Source of the DNA: Synaphobranchus kaupii
Lineage: Eukaryota > Chordata > Actinopteri > Anguilliformes > Synaphobranchidae
Direction of reading: 5' to 3'
Assembly: GCA_029718625.1 (NCBI GenBank)
Contig: CM056389.1
Coordinates: 22,167,381-22,231,380 of the forward strand
Length of the DNA stretch: 64,000 nt
Shown here: positions 36,211 through 49,740 of the stretch, one piece after another
How the letters are laid out: each line of letters begins with the position of its first letter
How positions within the stretch are numbered: the stretch's first letter is position 1
Position numbers and translations under genes: made by a program
The notes under the pieces: generated by a model
Told to the model about the DNA's origin: nothing
Databases searched by the model: none
What the model saw: only the letters and a program-made list of their open reading frames with translations

Positions 36211-38930
36211 CATTACAGCCTACCAGCCGCTGTGTCTCTCTCCATAAAGAAAGAGGGAGAAAGGTTTCTAATCAGACAGGAAGCCCCTGTGATGTTCCTC
36301 CTCTGAGCGTGTGCAAGCTCTCCGGCTCTCCGTTCATATGGGATTACAGTTAGTCCTCACTCACCCAACCCCACTCCCTCCGCTCCCCGCCAGTGTCTGC
36401 CCTCAAATATCTTCAGAGCGAGCAGAGCTTCAGCAGAGCGGTCTCAGGACAGGGCTGCAACAGAGCGGTCTACGAGCAGAGGCCAGGAATGGATAAAAAT
36501 CCAGTGCATTAATGGATCGCGGCCGAAATAATCACGCCAGCCACGACCCAGGCCAGGGTTTTCCGCATAGGAACGCATCCTAGCAACCCAAAAATAATGA
36601 ACGCAGACACCATGTAGGCTGAGCTTGAATCTCCTTTACTTTTTTTTTTTGTTAAATATGTAACCAGTGCAAATCATTCACGGATATGTTTTTATGTTTG
36701 CATTTATACTTTTTTTATTTTATTTTCTCTGGTGTCGTATTTCGCATCTGTCCTCTGTATTGCCATGGTTACTTTCGGTGGAGTATTCTGCCATTTGCGT
36801 AACCATTAGGAAATTCCAAACACTGGAAATTCAAAATGCATTGACTTTTACAATCACAACCCTGCATCAAATAATGGTGTAGGCCTACTTTGCTGTGCAA
36901 ATGTGGGGCCAACAGGATAACTTGCTGTGGTTACAATAGCAACTTTAACTATATCAGCAATGTGTCTGATACCGTAAGTGAGGATGAAGTTAAAATGCCC
37001 CTAGTGAACAGTATGAGTGTGAAACTATGTGTACCTGAAAGTGGAGGAATGTGTCAGAACTATAACGACAGGCTTCTTGGGGAGAAGAAACCACTGCCCA
37101 GTCTCACCCAGAATTTGCGTCTTCGGGCCCGCTGTTGTCCAGATGAAAAGGACTGTTCTCGAAAAATGAGCCATCTCATTCCGAAAGCATCTTTCCTTTG
37201 TGTGTTTGCATCATGGCCGACTGATAATTACATTTCTGAGCAGTTGCATTTTCGTACTTTTTTTTTTTTTTCCTTTAAAGCTTAGAGCGCATCTGCGAAC
37301 ATAAAACTAATTAAAGAGAAGCGTGTTTTATGTTTTTTATGTTTTTATGTTTTATGTTATTTTAAGTGTTTTATGGTCAAAAGAGGGCTTTCTCGTTGTA
37401 ATTACCCCGCTATTTCACCACGATAATATCCAAGAATAAATAGAATCTCCGTAGAGTGCGTTTCCTCTGTTGCCATGGTTATGATTTTAATTGCGAGGAG
37501 AGGATTTCTCGCAATGGGAGAATGTCGGAATGAAACTATCACTGCAGACAAAGGAACTCTTTTTTCCGTCTGATACGCCAAACGTGTAACGGACGTTACC
37601 TTACCTGCCGAAGAAAGGGTGGTAATGTCGGATGGCAATTCCCTGACCGACGTCCGATCCTGTTGCTCTCTGACTAAACCCTCAGCTTTGATCATTAGCG
37701 TGCATTTTTTTTAAAAGAGGGGATGGAATTATGCCGCCGCTGTGATGTCTGTGGGCGTGGCACTTGTAATGGGTGTGGCCACCACCTGTTGGCTCCTCCC
37801 CAACATCTTCATATCAGTATGCTTATGTACGGACATTCACTTACCTGGCTATCTGTCAGCATTGTTGTGGTGTGCTGCGGGAGTTTAGAGAGGGAGCGTG
37901 CGTGCGTGTGCGTGCCTTCCATAGAAAAAAAACCTCACATATATGTACATACACAGACGCATACCCACTCCTGTATGCACACATTTGAAAGCACGTATGC
38001 GCATACATACACGCGTTCAATGTGTACGTCAGCACGATCGCACACGCGCCATAACCCATTCCGACACGGTCGCACTCGGTCACGCACACAGCCGCATACT
38101 GTCAGACGTATGAGCTCATCCTCACTCGTTCAGTCGCCGCGAGAGAGTGGAGAAAACGTTGCGGCCCGGGGCGCGGCTGTGGCGAACGACTCTCAAACGG
38201 CGCCTACGAAATCCCAGAGGCGGTCATGGGGGGTGTTGGTCAATGCCCGGCCCTGACACCTTTCTGTGCTGTGATCCCATCTCTGTGTTTAAGCCTCTCC
38301 GCTTTCCTCCCCAGTCCCAATGAAAAATGCATAAGGAGGCTAGTCTGCCCGTTCTCTTTTTTAAAAATATAAAGAATGAAAGCAGGAGAGAGGCGGGGGG
38401 GGGGGGGGGGGGGTTGGAGGCTGAGTTTGAGAAAGAGAAGGATCGGGGGGTCATCACCAGAGAGAGAGAGAGAGAAGGAAAGTGGAAGAAAGTCAGAGAT
38501 TTGGCAAAAGAAGGGCGAGAGATGAGGGGGTTGGGGTTGTGTGTAGGAAAAACATGAGTAGAGCAGAGAGAGGAGCTGTCTGTCTGTCTCCTGCACTGTA
38601 GGCATATGACTGGGCTTGTGTGTGTTCTGGAGATCGCTGTTTACCTGCTCCTCATTTTTTAGTTATTTATTTTTATTTTTTTGGAGGGGGAGGGTCCTTG
38701 TGGGGTGTGAACCGGATCGATACTCCACCGTACACTACGAAGCCCCTGCATTTCACACTGTCAAACTTTTCTGTTACTTATTTTTCGTCTTCTTTTTCTC
38801 CTCCTCACCCCCTGCTTGCTTTAGTGTACCCCTCTTGCTCCCCACAAGCTGATGAGGCACCCCCAACCCCTGCCTCTGTGGCTCTGGGCATGTATCAGGT
38901 CTCGGGGGTTAACATGATGTCGGCCATCTT

Positions 38931-39275
38931 TTATTGAGAGAGTGGAGAGGGAGAGAGAGAGGTACAGAGAGAGAGGGTCAGTGAGAGAGAGAGAGGTAGA
39001 GAGGCAGAGAGAGAGGGGAGAGATGGAGAGAGAAAGAGATAGTGAGAGCGAGAGAGAGGGAGAGAAAGAAGGATTGGAAAAAGAGAAAAAAGATAGCAAG
39101 GGGGAGTGAAGGAGAGAGAGATGGGCAGATGGACAGAGGAGAATTTGAAAAAAGAGGGGGGAAAAGAAAAAACAGACAGAGGGAGAGCGTGAGGGAGGGG
39201 GAGAGAGAGACGGAGATAAAAGGTCGGAGAAGAAAAGTATGAGAAAAACAGAATAAGAGATAAAAAGAGAGGGGA
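38931..39275. repeat. Purine-rich (GA) low-complexity tract
   Basis: About 340 bases of almost pure A/G on the + strand (gagagag phrases). A smaller purine tract with a G run lies at 38375-38535. Confidence 0.95.
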
Positions 39276-39896
39276 CAGAGTGGGTGGTGATGAGGTTGAA
39301 GGAACTATGACTAGATCACTTGCCTGTTTTGACTGGCTTTTCCCTTTAATTAAAGGAGAGGTGAGCACATGCAGTTACCAGCTATTCAGTCAAGGCGACA
39401 CTCACCGTGCAGGACAGAAATGAACAGAGTTGCATTAACCCATTGCTTGTCTCAATAGCCAATAAATGGATGTAATGGTATGTCTGGTTTAAATGCCTTT
39501 TGGTGAGAGTATATCTCTGGGATTTGCAAGCATACAGAGGAGCTCTGTACAAAATGAAACAAGATATGTTTTGGATGTTACATCATTTGCTGGCAGAAAC
39601 ATACCCTGTGCTATTTTATTTAAATAATGGATCTCCAAAAAACAAATAAAATGTTTTTTTACAGAGGTATGAGCATTCTGTTCTAAAAGTCTCATTTCTA
39701 AGCGCTTCCCATTTTCATTGCAAGTTCAGCTGTACTGTTAGTAATAATAATAATAATAATAATAATCTATTTTTAAAAGACCTTCAAAGCTCTGATGTTC
39801 TCTGTCAGTGAAATTGGTACAACAGTTTGTTCACCATTTTTAAATGCCTCCTGGGGACCAAAAGAAGATCTGCATTTTAGTACTTTACCCTATCCA

Positions 39897-39916
39897 CGGT
39901 GGCCCCCTAGTGGTAG
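39897..39916 (-). promoter_or_regulatory. CTCF-like motif
   Basis: The minus strand reads ccactagggggccacc, matching the core of the vertebrate CTCF consensus (CCASYAGRKGGC) at every core position. A weaker match (ccagcaggggtcgc, + strand) is at 15036-15049. Motif only; binding is not shown. Confidence 0.3.
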
Positions 39917-40930
39917 TCGTCAACGTCCCAAATGTAGGATTCATATTTCTCTGAAATTATAAATTACAGTTTTAAGAAAACCCCCAAAATTCAGACGCAT
40001 GAGTGTCACGTCTTCTTCAATTCAAGCTTTAAACCGTTTAAGTGCAGTGAATAGTTTTTGAGATATTGACACTTAAATGAGACAAGTAGAAACTAGGTGA
40101 AAATTGCCTCTAATGGGCAAAGTTCATAGGGTCAAGAGTTTTATTTGGTACAGAAGGAGATTGTATTTTGGAGATGTATCTTGACCTAGCCCCACAATAC
40201 CTGAAAACATTTTTTTAAGAAAATCTTTCTCAACCTATTCTACAAGGTATCGGTAACTAGAATACTGTGGCAATGATCTGTACCATGTGTGCTCACAGAG
40301 AGATAATGCATGTCTATTTAAACACAAATAGGGAGCATTACTATAGTCTACCCTTGAAGAGATTAATGCATGACTGACCTTTCTCTCTGCAATGACAAAT
40401 GTTTCATAAATGATAGCAGCATTACTGGGATGTCTTTTAAATATATTACTCTAAGCCAAAATTGTATAAAAAAGCATAACCAAGGTTGTTAAATTCAGAT
40501 TTAACATTTTCGATTAATGTGTACAAATGGCATCAGTATTTTATTTTTGTCTCAGTACTTCCATGGTTATTGCTTAACATCAGTGAGAAAACTATAAGGG
40601 GATCACTTGATTCACTCACAAATTAGCATAAATTGAGAACGGGATTGGCCCTAGTATTGATCACTGGTGGACTTTTTTATCCATTTACAATAATTGATTC
40701 AAAGATTGTGATTCAAATAAGTGATTCAAAGCTAACAGAGCAGTGCAAAGGCGACTTACTTTCCAAGCACGCCCGTGTTCACATATCCCCATCCCAACTG
40801 CCGTTGTGCTGTTAGAGACAGTGGTAGAGCACCCCCTGCAGCAACTCGCTGGAATCACAGTCTGCCATCAGCATGCTCATATTTGTTTCACTTTGTGTGC
40901 TGTTCCTAAAATTGAAGAACCAAAGTTTGA

Positions 40931-41320
40931 AGTGAATGAGTGAGTGAGTAAGTGAATGAGTAAGTGAGAGAGTAGAGTGAGTAGAGTGAGTAGAGTGAGT
41001 GAGTGAGTGAGTGAGTTAGTGAGTGAGTGAGTGAGTGAGTGAGTGAGTGAGTGAGTGAGTGAGTGAGTGGGTTAGTGAGTGAATGAGTAGAGTGAGTAGA
41101 GTGAGTGAGTGAGTGAGTGAGTGAGTGGGTTAGTGAGTAGAGTGAATAGAGTGAGTGAGTGAGTGAGTGAGTGGGTTAGTGAGTGAATGAGTAGAGTGAG
41201 TAGAGTAGAGTGAGTGAGTGAGTGAGTGAGTGAGTGAGTGAGTGAGTGAGTGAGTGAGTGAGTGAGTGAGTGAGTGAGTGAGTAGAATAGAGTAGAGTAG
41301 AGTGGAGTAGAGAGTGAGTG
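40931..41320. repeat. (GAGT)n tetranucleotide satellite
   Basis: About 390 bases of gagt/gtga tetranucleotide interspersed with tagagtgag and gggttagtga variants that recur in a longer pattern (for example gagtagagtgagtagagtga at several points). Confidence 0.95.
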
Positions 41321-42349
41321 GTTTTGGGGTTTTTTTCTGGTTGATTGTTGCCTGAAAGAGTGATGTAGTCTGATCCACTATTTATCTTTTCCCTCAAAGA
41401 GAGAAGGGCTTGCCAGCTTGCCAACATTTATTTGATTTGACGTGCCACTCCTACAAGACAACAAATCAAAAGACAAGCCCGGTTCTTTATTTATAAATTG
41501 AGTCAGTGCCCAGTGTTTGGATGGTATTGAATGGGCATAGACTGTTAAACACCTGAGACCATACACACAATACAGAATCATTTTGTGTCCAGAATGGTTT
41601 GGTCATTTTTTCCTGTCTGAAATTCATACTCTCGCCAGCTGTTTGGCAAAGTTTTGCAAACAAGTTGAATGCGACGTGTCATTTCAGTGTTCTAAGGTTA
41701 CGGTGGGCTATTTCCGTGCGCGTGTACGTGCGTGTGTTCCTCTGTGTTTGTATGTATCACGCATGTCTGTGCTGTTGGGTGCTTCTTCACTAGGTAAAGG
41801 ACTCTGGGCTCTTTCTCTCCTTTTCTCCCAATAGAAATCTCCTTCCTTTGTGGAGATGAGTGGTTTCTCATAAGAACACTCTCGGGCTCAGCGTGCCCAC
41901 GCTGCTCTCTGCACACTGATGACGCCTCCGTCCTCACGGCCAAGAACTATGTGACTCTGCCATAGCCTCCCAGTCCCTGTGCTCGACGCACAGCCACCAA
42001 AGGCTCTCGGCAGCCGTGGCGGTGTGGTTGAAGCGATAACCGCCCCGTGCCTGGGTGACTCTATCTCGCTCTCCAGATGAGCAGGGCCCCAATCCCCCCC
42101 CCCCCCCCCCCCCAACGCCCCTCTCCACCTGTCCTCACCACGGCAACCCTTGGTTCGCTCCTTTACCTCCCGGTGTGTAGACCCCGTGGAGACGTCCCCA
42201 AGCGGCTCGGGCATAATCGCGGCTCTGAGCTGCAGCCCGGCACCCAATCTCAGGCCCCGGCACCGTTTACCGCCGTCCCCCTGGATCCAGAGGTGGCTCG
42301 CCAATATGGCAAACGGGCCAGCCTGCCGGAGATCAAAGAGAGGAGGGGA

Positions 42350-42776
42350 TGGTTCCCTGGTTGGGATTGTGCGTTTAGGATGGTTCCGGGTTGGGATTGT
42401 GCATTTAGGATGGTTCCCGGGTTGGGATTGTGCGTTTAGGATGGTTCCGGGTTGGGATTGTGCGTTTAGGATGGTTCCGGGTTGGGATTGTGCGTTTAGG
42501 ATGCTTCCGGGTTGGGATTGTGCGTTTAGGATGGTTCCGGGTTGGGATTGTGCGTTTAGGATGGTTCCGGGTTGGGATTGTGCGTTTAGGATGGTTCCGG
42601 GTTGGGATTGTGCGTTTAGGATGGTTCCGGGTTGGGATTATGCGTTTAGGATGGTTCCGGGTTGGGATTGTGCGTTTAGGATGGTTCCGGGTTGGGATTG
42701 TGCGTTTAGGATGGTTCTGGGTTGGGATTGTGCGTTTAGGATGGTTCCGGGTTGGGATTGTGCATTTAGGATGGTC
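42350..42776. repeat. 30-bp minisatellite, about 14 copies
   Basis: The unit is ggttccgggttgggattgtg followed by cgtttaggat. Copies are very uniform. Because 30 is a multiple of 3, a 245-codon and a 117-codon frame (repeating WDCAFRMVPG or RLGWFRVGIV) remain open; these are array artefacts. Confidence 0.96.
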
Positions 42777-43009
42777 AGTTTGATAGTGGCAAAGCCCGTC
42801 TTTCCTCTTTTAACAATTTTTTACATTTTCTCTCTCATAATATTGCCTGTAATGAGTAGTCCCTGTGTTTCTGTCTGTGTCTTTTGAATAAGTCTTTCCA
42901 AAGTGATTTTCAAAAACACAGCATGAAAAAAGTCTGTGTCAAATTTTGGAAGGGCTCACAAGCTCAACTTTTCTTTCTATGCCCTGTACCGCTCTCCATG
43001 TCCTTCAGT

Positions 43010-43425
43010 CTAACTCTCTCTGCCTCCCCCTTTCCCTCTTTCCCTCTCTCTCTTTCTCTCTCTCTCTTCCTCACATCTCCTCGCTCTCTCCAACATCAAC
43101 CTCAATCACTTGTTCTCTTCCCCCTCCCCCTCTATTTCTCTCCATCCTCCCTCTTTCTCTCTTTCCCTCCCCCTCTCTGTTTTTCTTTCTCTCTCTTGCT
43201 CTCTCTCTCCCCCTCTATCTCCCTCTATCCCTCGCTCTGCCTCTCACTCTCTCCCCCCCTCTCTCTCTTTCTCTGTCTCCCCCTCACTCCCTCCTGATCT
43301 CTCTCTCTCTCTCTCTCCCCCTCCCTCTCTCTCTCTCCCCCTCTCTCTCTCCCCCTCCCTCCCTCTCTCTCTCTCTCTCTCTCTCCCCCCCTCTCTCTCT
43401 TTCTCTCTCTCTCTGTCTCAGACGG
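43010..43425. repeat. Pyrimidine-rich (CT) low-complexity tract
   Basis: About 415 bases of C/T on the + strand with ctctctct and ccccctc blocks. Long frames on either strand here are low-complexity Ser/Leu/Pro or Arg/Glu repeats and are not genes. Confidence 0.95.
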
Positions 43426-45163
43426 TGACTCATGTTTATCCAGCCAGTTGGAATAGCGGAACCTCAGATGGGCGCTGGAATGAAAGCCCAACCTATCATA
43501 GCTGGTGCCTCTTTGATACACAGCACTCACACTGATAGTGTCAGACCCCAATCTCCCTGTATCTCAGAGAGACAGGGTAGCTGTGGCGACATGCCCATAA
43601 CTCCCACCACCCCCCCCCCCCCCCCTGCCGGCCCGCACGAGCGTGTGATCTCGTCTGATTTTTCAGCCTAATCTCGTGGAAAGCGGTAACTGGCGCGTGG
43701 TGTGTCGTCCTGGCCACCGGGCGCGCTCGGATAGCGCTGATTTAGATTGCGTGTCAGAGATATGCGCCGCCGTGTTCGGGAAGAGGAAGGGGCGGGGGTT
43801 AAATCAATCATCTCTTCCCGCTCCACTTTATCGACTCCGTTGTCCCTGGGGCCGCACTTCCGTGGAGGTGTTGCGCGGAGCGCCGGGCGGGTCGATGGGA
43901 ACGTGGCCAGATAGGTGATCACTCACCTGCTTTTGATCTGGAAAGGACGTGGTATTCGGTGGCTGATCGATACGGGGGTGGGGTGGGGGGGGGGGGGGGC
44001 AGGTCCTTGCTTTGCTTTGGCGGTTACCGGGCCGGGTTGCTCACTGGTTTAGTCCCTTATGGTGCAGTAGATGCTTCAGTCTAACCTAATTTAGTGAAAC
44101 GCTCTCTTTTTTCACTTATTGCATGTTTGTAAAAAATAATTGCCTGTGTGATTGCAGTTTCCTGTATACCAATAGCTCATTATGAAAGGGCTATCTAAAC
44201 TTGTTTATTATTAATTTTTTATCAGTTCAGTTGCTAAAAAAAAACATATTTGATTATGACATTTTGAGATAAATAGGTGACCATGGTATCAGTGCCCTGA
44301 TTGTAATTGCATGCGAAATCTATATGAACAGTGTAACTGCTGTGTATACAAACATCGTTATTGTAATTGTAAAATATTGTATTTAAACAGTAGAATTTTT
44401 AATTGACATATTTAGAAGTTCATACTATGATTCTGGGGGAAAGGGAGAATGGGAGTAGTTGGCAAACACTTAAGATTGTGGATGCAATGCTGCATTCAAA
44501 TCAAGAGGAAATCGCTTCAGATTAACCCAAAACGACATCGTCCAGTTTGACTAAACGTTTGCATTTGGAAATGTTTAGCTTGTATGCACACTACGCCCAA
44601 AACACTGCTTTAGTCCGTGTACAGTGTAATTATACAGGTGCTACAGAAGGTAACTACTTTATGTAAAGGGACATAAGTCCTATCTTAAGGGAAGATTCTG
44701 CAGTGGTCATTTGGTGTTTCAATTACTGTTTCGGTTTTTCCTGGATTGACTGCCTGTCCTTGACTGTCCCCTGTATCTGGATTACTTAAATGCAGCTCTT
44801 TCACACTCCTATAAGGCCTAATTACTTCCCCTAAATGTCTCTACACCGCGCCTGCCAATTTAGCAGGAAGCTCTGCTTACCACATCACATTTCCCAGACT
44901 GCATTGCTTTAATGGTTTGACTCTGAGCCCCCCCCCCCCCCCCCACCGCTTAGTCATTACTTTTGACTAAGAAATTAATTCAAGCACTTTTTTTAATGCA
45001 AACTCAATAATTTTCATCAACTTTGATTATCGCTGAACTTGCCAAAGTGCATTTGTGAAGGAAGAAAAATAGCCCATACGTTTATGTCAGCTTAATATAG
45101 AGGACAAATTTTTAATACATTTGGGGTAGGCCTCATGGAAATGGAACGAACGTAGAGTAATCT

Positions 45164-45219
45164 GGGGGCAATTGTAACAGGGGTCAATTCTAACACAATT
45201 TTTTGTTACAATTGCCCCC
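45164..45219. repeat. Perfect inverted repeat (hairpin), possible tiny MITE
   Basis: Arms gggggcaattgtaac (45164-45178) and gttacaattgccccc (45205-45219) are perfectly complementary around a 26-base loop. The loop itself contains the related words gtcaattctaac. It could be a very short MITE. Confidence 0.8.
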
Positions 45220-45394
45220 AACCCTGAACACATGAAACTAGCTACAACAATATATCAAAATAAAATATAGCAACATTGCACAATATATGGGCAAGTATAT
45301 ATTTTCATTCTCGTTTCCAAAAAGTCCATATGATTATAATATATTTCAGTACATTCCATCTTTCCGTAAGGGTGTATCTGTGAGAGCCCCCCCT

Positions 45395-45430
<36 letters not shown>

Positions 45431-46137
45431 CATCCGGCTCTCTACATTCCAGGTGTCTTCCAATAACAGTGTCTGCTAATTCCTCATACCTCCCCGACCC
45501 CCCCAGTTCAGATGAATTGCTTCTCCTCGACTCCCCAGCAGCAGTGTCTGAGGTGAGACGGTGGATGCTGTGGTTTTTGAGAGTGGAACGCGCTATAATT
45601 CACCCCAGCGTTACCCAGGGGATCTGGGCGTGTGCGGGCGCATGAGCTGAATGCAGGTAATCCTTCTCCCGACAGCCAGCCGGCCCGTTCTGACCAGCGC
45701 ACAGACGGGCAGAGGTTAGATTGAGTTGAACCGGACATATTGTCCCCGACCGGGCTCTTTTCTGCACGTCTGTCCGGGAATATCAGAGCCATGGCTTTGT
45801 GTATGATTATATCAGCAAAAAAAAGAGAAAAAAATGAAAATTACTTCAGCATGAAGCAGCCAAGCTACTCACGGGTGCAAACCGTATATTGCTTATATCT
45901 CTGCAGATTCCCACAGGCGGAAAATTGGTGTTCTTATCATGTTATTGAACTGATGTCAAACTGGAGTAAGGTTACCACAAATGCTTTTGGGCACGGGCCT
46001 CACACAACCCACACAAACACTGTTACAAATAAATACTGCCCTGCTTCTCATGTATTCACCTAACCTGGCCTTATGCATGTAACTGTTTTCATCTTATCAA
46101 CTAAAGATAATGTATTTCAAGCTGAAATAAAACAGCT

Positions 46138-46375
46138 GGAGATGAATATGGAGGTATAGCACAGGCTCTGTCGTTGTAGAGATGGTGTACAGATATAAAT
46201 ATGGAGGTATAGCACAGGCTCTGTCGTTGTAGAGATGGTGTACAGATATAAATATGGAGGTATAGCACAGGCCCTGTAGCTGTAGAGATGGTGTACAGAT
46301 ATGAATATGGAGGTATAGCACAGGCTCTGTAGTTGTAGAATTGGTATCCAGAGCTGAATGTGGAAGTATAAGAGA
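46138..46375. repeat. 53-bp minisatellite, about 4.5 copies
   Basis: The unit is atatggaggtatagcacagg followed by ctctgtcgttgtagagatgg and tgtacagatataa. The first three copies are nearly identical and the last ones diverge. Confidence 0.93.
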
Positions 46376-49300
46376 GGTTGTATAGTTCCAAAGATGGTAC
46401 AGGAATGAAAATAAAAAAGTTAAATATGTTATTTCTTATAATTTCAAAGATACCAAGGAAATTACCTCGTTGCCAGAAAAAATCATAATTGTGTATGACC
46501 CACCCAACTTTTGTATGAGTTAGCAGAACAGTGAAGAAATCACACTTACTCTGCAAAATAAATAAATAAAATAACAGGAGCTTAAGATGCTGCACTAACA
46601 CAAAAAAGGAAACACAATATGTGCATTATGTTCAATCATGCTTAGCAAGCATGCCATCCATCAACTGCGCTTGCAGTCGTGCTAACGTGCTAGTGACATG
46701 GGGCCCATGTTTTCCCTTAAGGTTTTTTTTTCCAGTGTTGCCACCTGGGTTTATACCTGAGTGTAGGGTAAGATAGTGGGGTGTAATAATATGCCTGGAG
46801 TTTCCTCACCCTGCGTATTAGCAGTTTTTAGCACCCACGCAGTCACAGGTGAAAACGTGGGCGCACGTATGCACAGCGTGTATGCACGTCCTGTTAAAGC
46901 CCTGTTGAATCGTGTTGGTTTTGGGAAGGTACCTCCTGTTTGGGGAGATGGTAGACCTCTGGAAGCCACTGTGAGTGACATAGAGAGGAGGAATGAGGTA
47001 CAGACATTGGAATTGGCCCCCAAGCAAGAGGAGGAGTGTGACAGGCAGAGGTGCAGGATGTCGCCATGGAGACAGGGGGAGGCTTTTTGATGTCGGCCAA
47101 TATTTCTCCCCAAGTCACAAAATGCAATAATCAAAGAGAAGACCTGTAGATTTACTTTATTTCTTCTTTTTTCTGGTTGTATTGGAAATCCCCTCTCAAG
47201 TGTCCAATTTTCCAATGGGCCCGTGCCTTATTATTGACAATTAGAAACCTGTCATTGAACCTTGCAGACATAAGCTGTTTTTGAAATTATGGCATGTTTT
47301 TTTTCCTCGTCTAGTAGGGGTCTACCCCCCTCCCCACGATATTTTCCCTGTTCTCTTTGTCATAGAAGTGGGTGAGTGGGGGGATAATGTTCGAGGATGA
47401 TTGAATCCCTCAAAGAACCTGTTTGCACTCTTATCTGACACAGTTGGAAAATGGGATTTCGGTATATCCAATGGTATGTGGTGGTCTGTTTACACTTGAT
47501 TTCCATTGCACTGTATATCCAATTTCTCAGTAGAATTTTTGCAAATCCGACCCAGACTACCTCCAGATGTAATTTATATTGGATTTGGAAAAGCCCGGGT
47601 CCAAATCCGATTTCTTGTGTCTATAATGCGGTCCCCAGTCGCAAAACATATCATCAAAAAATCAGAGGTACTTTGCATAAAAAGACGGGGCTAAAAACTG
47701 TATCCCCCTCGTAAACAACACAAGTAGTTGGCCTCCATTAGTCTGCACTGCATCTATTTTAAAAGGGAGCATGCCGCCTCGCCTTGGAAACAAGGAAATT
47801 GGATCCGTGTTTAATTTCCCTGCTCTCCGGCTATCAATCACCATTTATGAGTCACAGTATAAAGTTCACCCCTACAAGAAAGATTGCCTTAATAAAGTAA
47901 ATTATTTTTATTTCCTTTTTGCTTATCATTAGAGGGGTTAGTTTTCCTCTCCCTCTTTATTACAGTAATGCGCCAGACTGATTAGCTTTATTTAAATGGA
48001 GCGGTTAGCGCAGTGCGCTCACAGTAACTCCTTTCTCTCTCCTGTCCTCCCCTGCACATCCGCGGTAAAGCTTCACCAGCCTGAATGTGTGACACCCAGG
48101 GTTCACACCACAGAACAAGAGTCTTCTCCTGCTTTTTAATGAATCTCACAGTAGTTTACACAGTGTCGCAATGTATTTTATTTGACCTTTTGTTTTTAAA
48201 CCAGGCTGTCGATTCTCCTTCCTTCACAGTGACGACCTGGGGAATGGAAGCCGGGTTGGGAATACAAAGGATTGTGTAGCCAGTCGGATGTAGGGGGGTG
48301 ATTAGACGGCCGGTTTGCCGGTTCCCTGGATTCCCAGTTACCGGGATTAACAAAGCCTGCTCATTCCAAAAGTACCACGGGATCTTCAATGCAGTGCGCC
48401 ACACAGGAAAAGTCAGCGGTCACGTTTCAACGCTATGGGGTAGAATTTCCTTTTCGGTTTCCAGGGCCATTCAGTTTCGGTTTGCTTCTCGTTTCTCCTC
48501 TGTCGCAGAGCGCCTGTTAAGTTTGCTTGCTGCACGACCACAGTGAGTCAGAACCTTGGTTTAGCGTCCTATCGTTTCTCGAATGTTCTCCACTCCCCAT
48601 GAGGTCTCCACTGCATCCAGCTGCATTATACTGAGAAATATTTTGATAAGCGGAGATAATTCCACCTGAGCTCAAGCATTTACTGCAGGAAGAGTGAGGG
48701 AGGGTCTTGTCAGAACAATGTGATTGTCACTAAATGCCGCACGTTATTAAAAAGCCACTTAATTTATTCCCAATGGGCAATGGCATAGACTTACTGTACG
48801 GCAGTAATCTCAAACTCCATTGTTGGAGTCCAGCGGAGTCCTCCAGTCTCGTGTCTGTAGTGCCTTTGTGCTTTCCTAGACTTTCCCGTTAGACTCCTGA
48901 GACTCAATCAGTGCTGAAACTGAGTGCCGAAACCACACCGAAAAGCAGGACGGCGCTGCGGCCCCTTCAGTGCCGGAGCCGGAGATCCCTGCGGCACAGG
49001 AAAAGAGATGAGCGGAGCCCTAAAAAGGGCGCGGCCCAGGACAAAGAGTCCCAGAGTGAGAGAGCGGGACCGCGGCCACGCAGGCAGAGGCCAGGCCCTT
49101 TCGGCTTCCTGCCGCGGGACTTATTGTTTCTGGGAGCTGGCTGTGAGTGCGCGGTTCACGATGTTCTCCCCACGGGGTGGCAAATTAGCTTGTAGCTAAT
49201 GATTACTCAGGGCTGGGGGGTGTGCCCTACGAGCTCCACAGTAGGGAGGTAATGAAAAATATCCCTCACACACATGCTTCTGTTTTTCTTTCTTTCTTTC

Positions 49301-49617
49301 TTTGTGAGGCAGGTAGAGGAGTGCGGTGGCATATTAACACAATTCAGCACCTCTATTTAACTTTAACAAAGCTATTATTAGTAGTAGTAGCAGTAGCAGT
49401 GGCAGCATTATAATGTCTGCCGATGATGGCTGTGACACCTACAGGAAGTTTACCTTTGTCTGGTTACCATGGTGTTAAAGCACTGATGTTTTTTTTTTTG
49501 AGTTAACGGCAGGTCATTAACTAATGCTGTCTGTAATTATGACCTGAGGTATTTTAATGTAATTGTGTTTTGTGCTCAGGGGAAAGGAGGGATGGGTTAT
49601 ACTCCAGTACGTTTCCG

Positions 49618-49740
49618 TGGCATTTCTCTCTGAGTTTGCGTCACGGGAGTGAAGTGACGTGGCAAGGGCAGAAGGAAGGTGTACATTAATTAACATTAAT
49701 TGGGTGAAAATAAGTCCACAGATCATCTCACTGAAAGATG
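49618..49740. repeat. Old duplicated segment, copy without insertion
   Basis: Words in the same order as at 50676-50760 plus 51185-51250: gagtttgcgtcac, gtgaagtgacgtggca, acattaat, attgggtgaa, actgaaagat. The match is clear in order but diverged, so the duplication is old. Confidence 0.45.

Noticed and set aside
36890..37285. 131-codon frame as a gene or exon
   Set aside because: No recognisable domain, no convincing splice sites, ends in a poly-Phe stretch from a T run.
42150..42887. 245-codon frame repeating WDCAFRMVPG
   Set aside because: Product of a 30-bp minisatellite.
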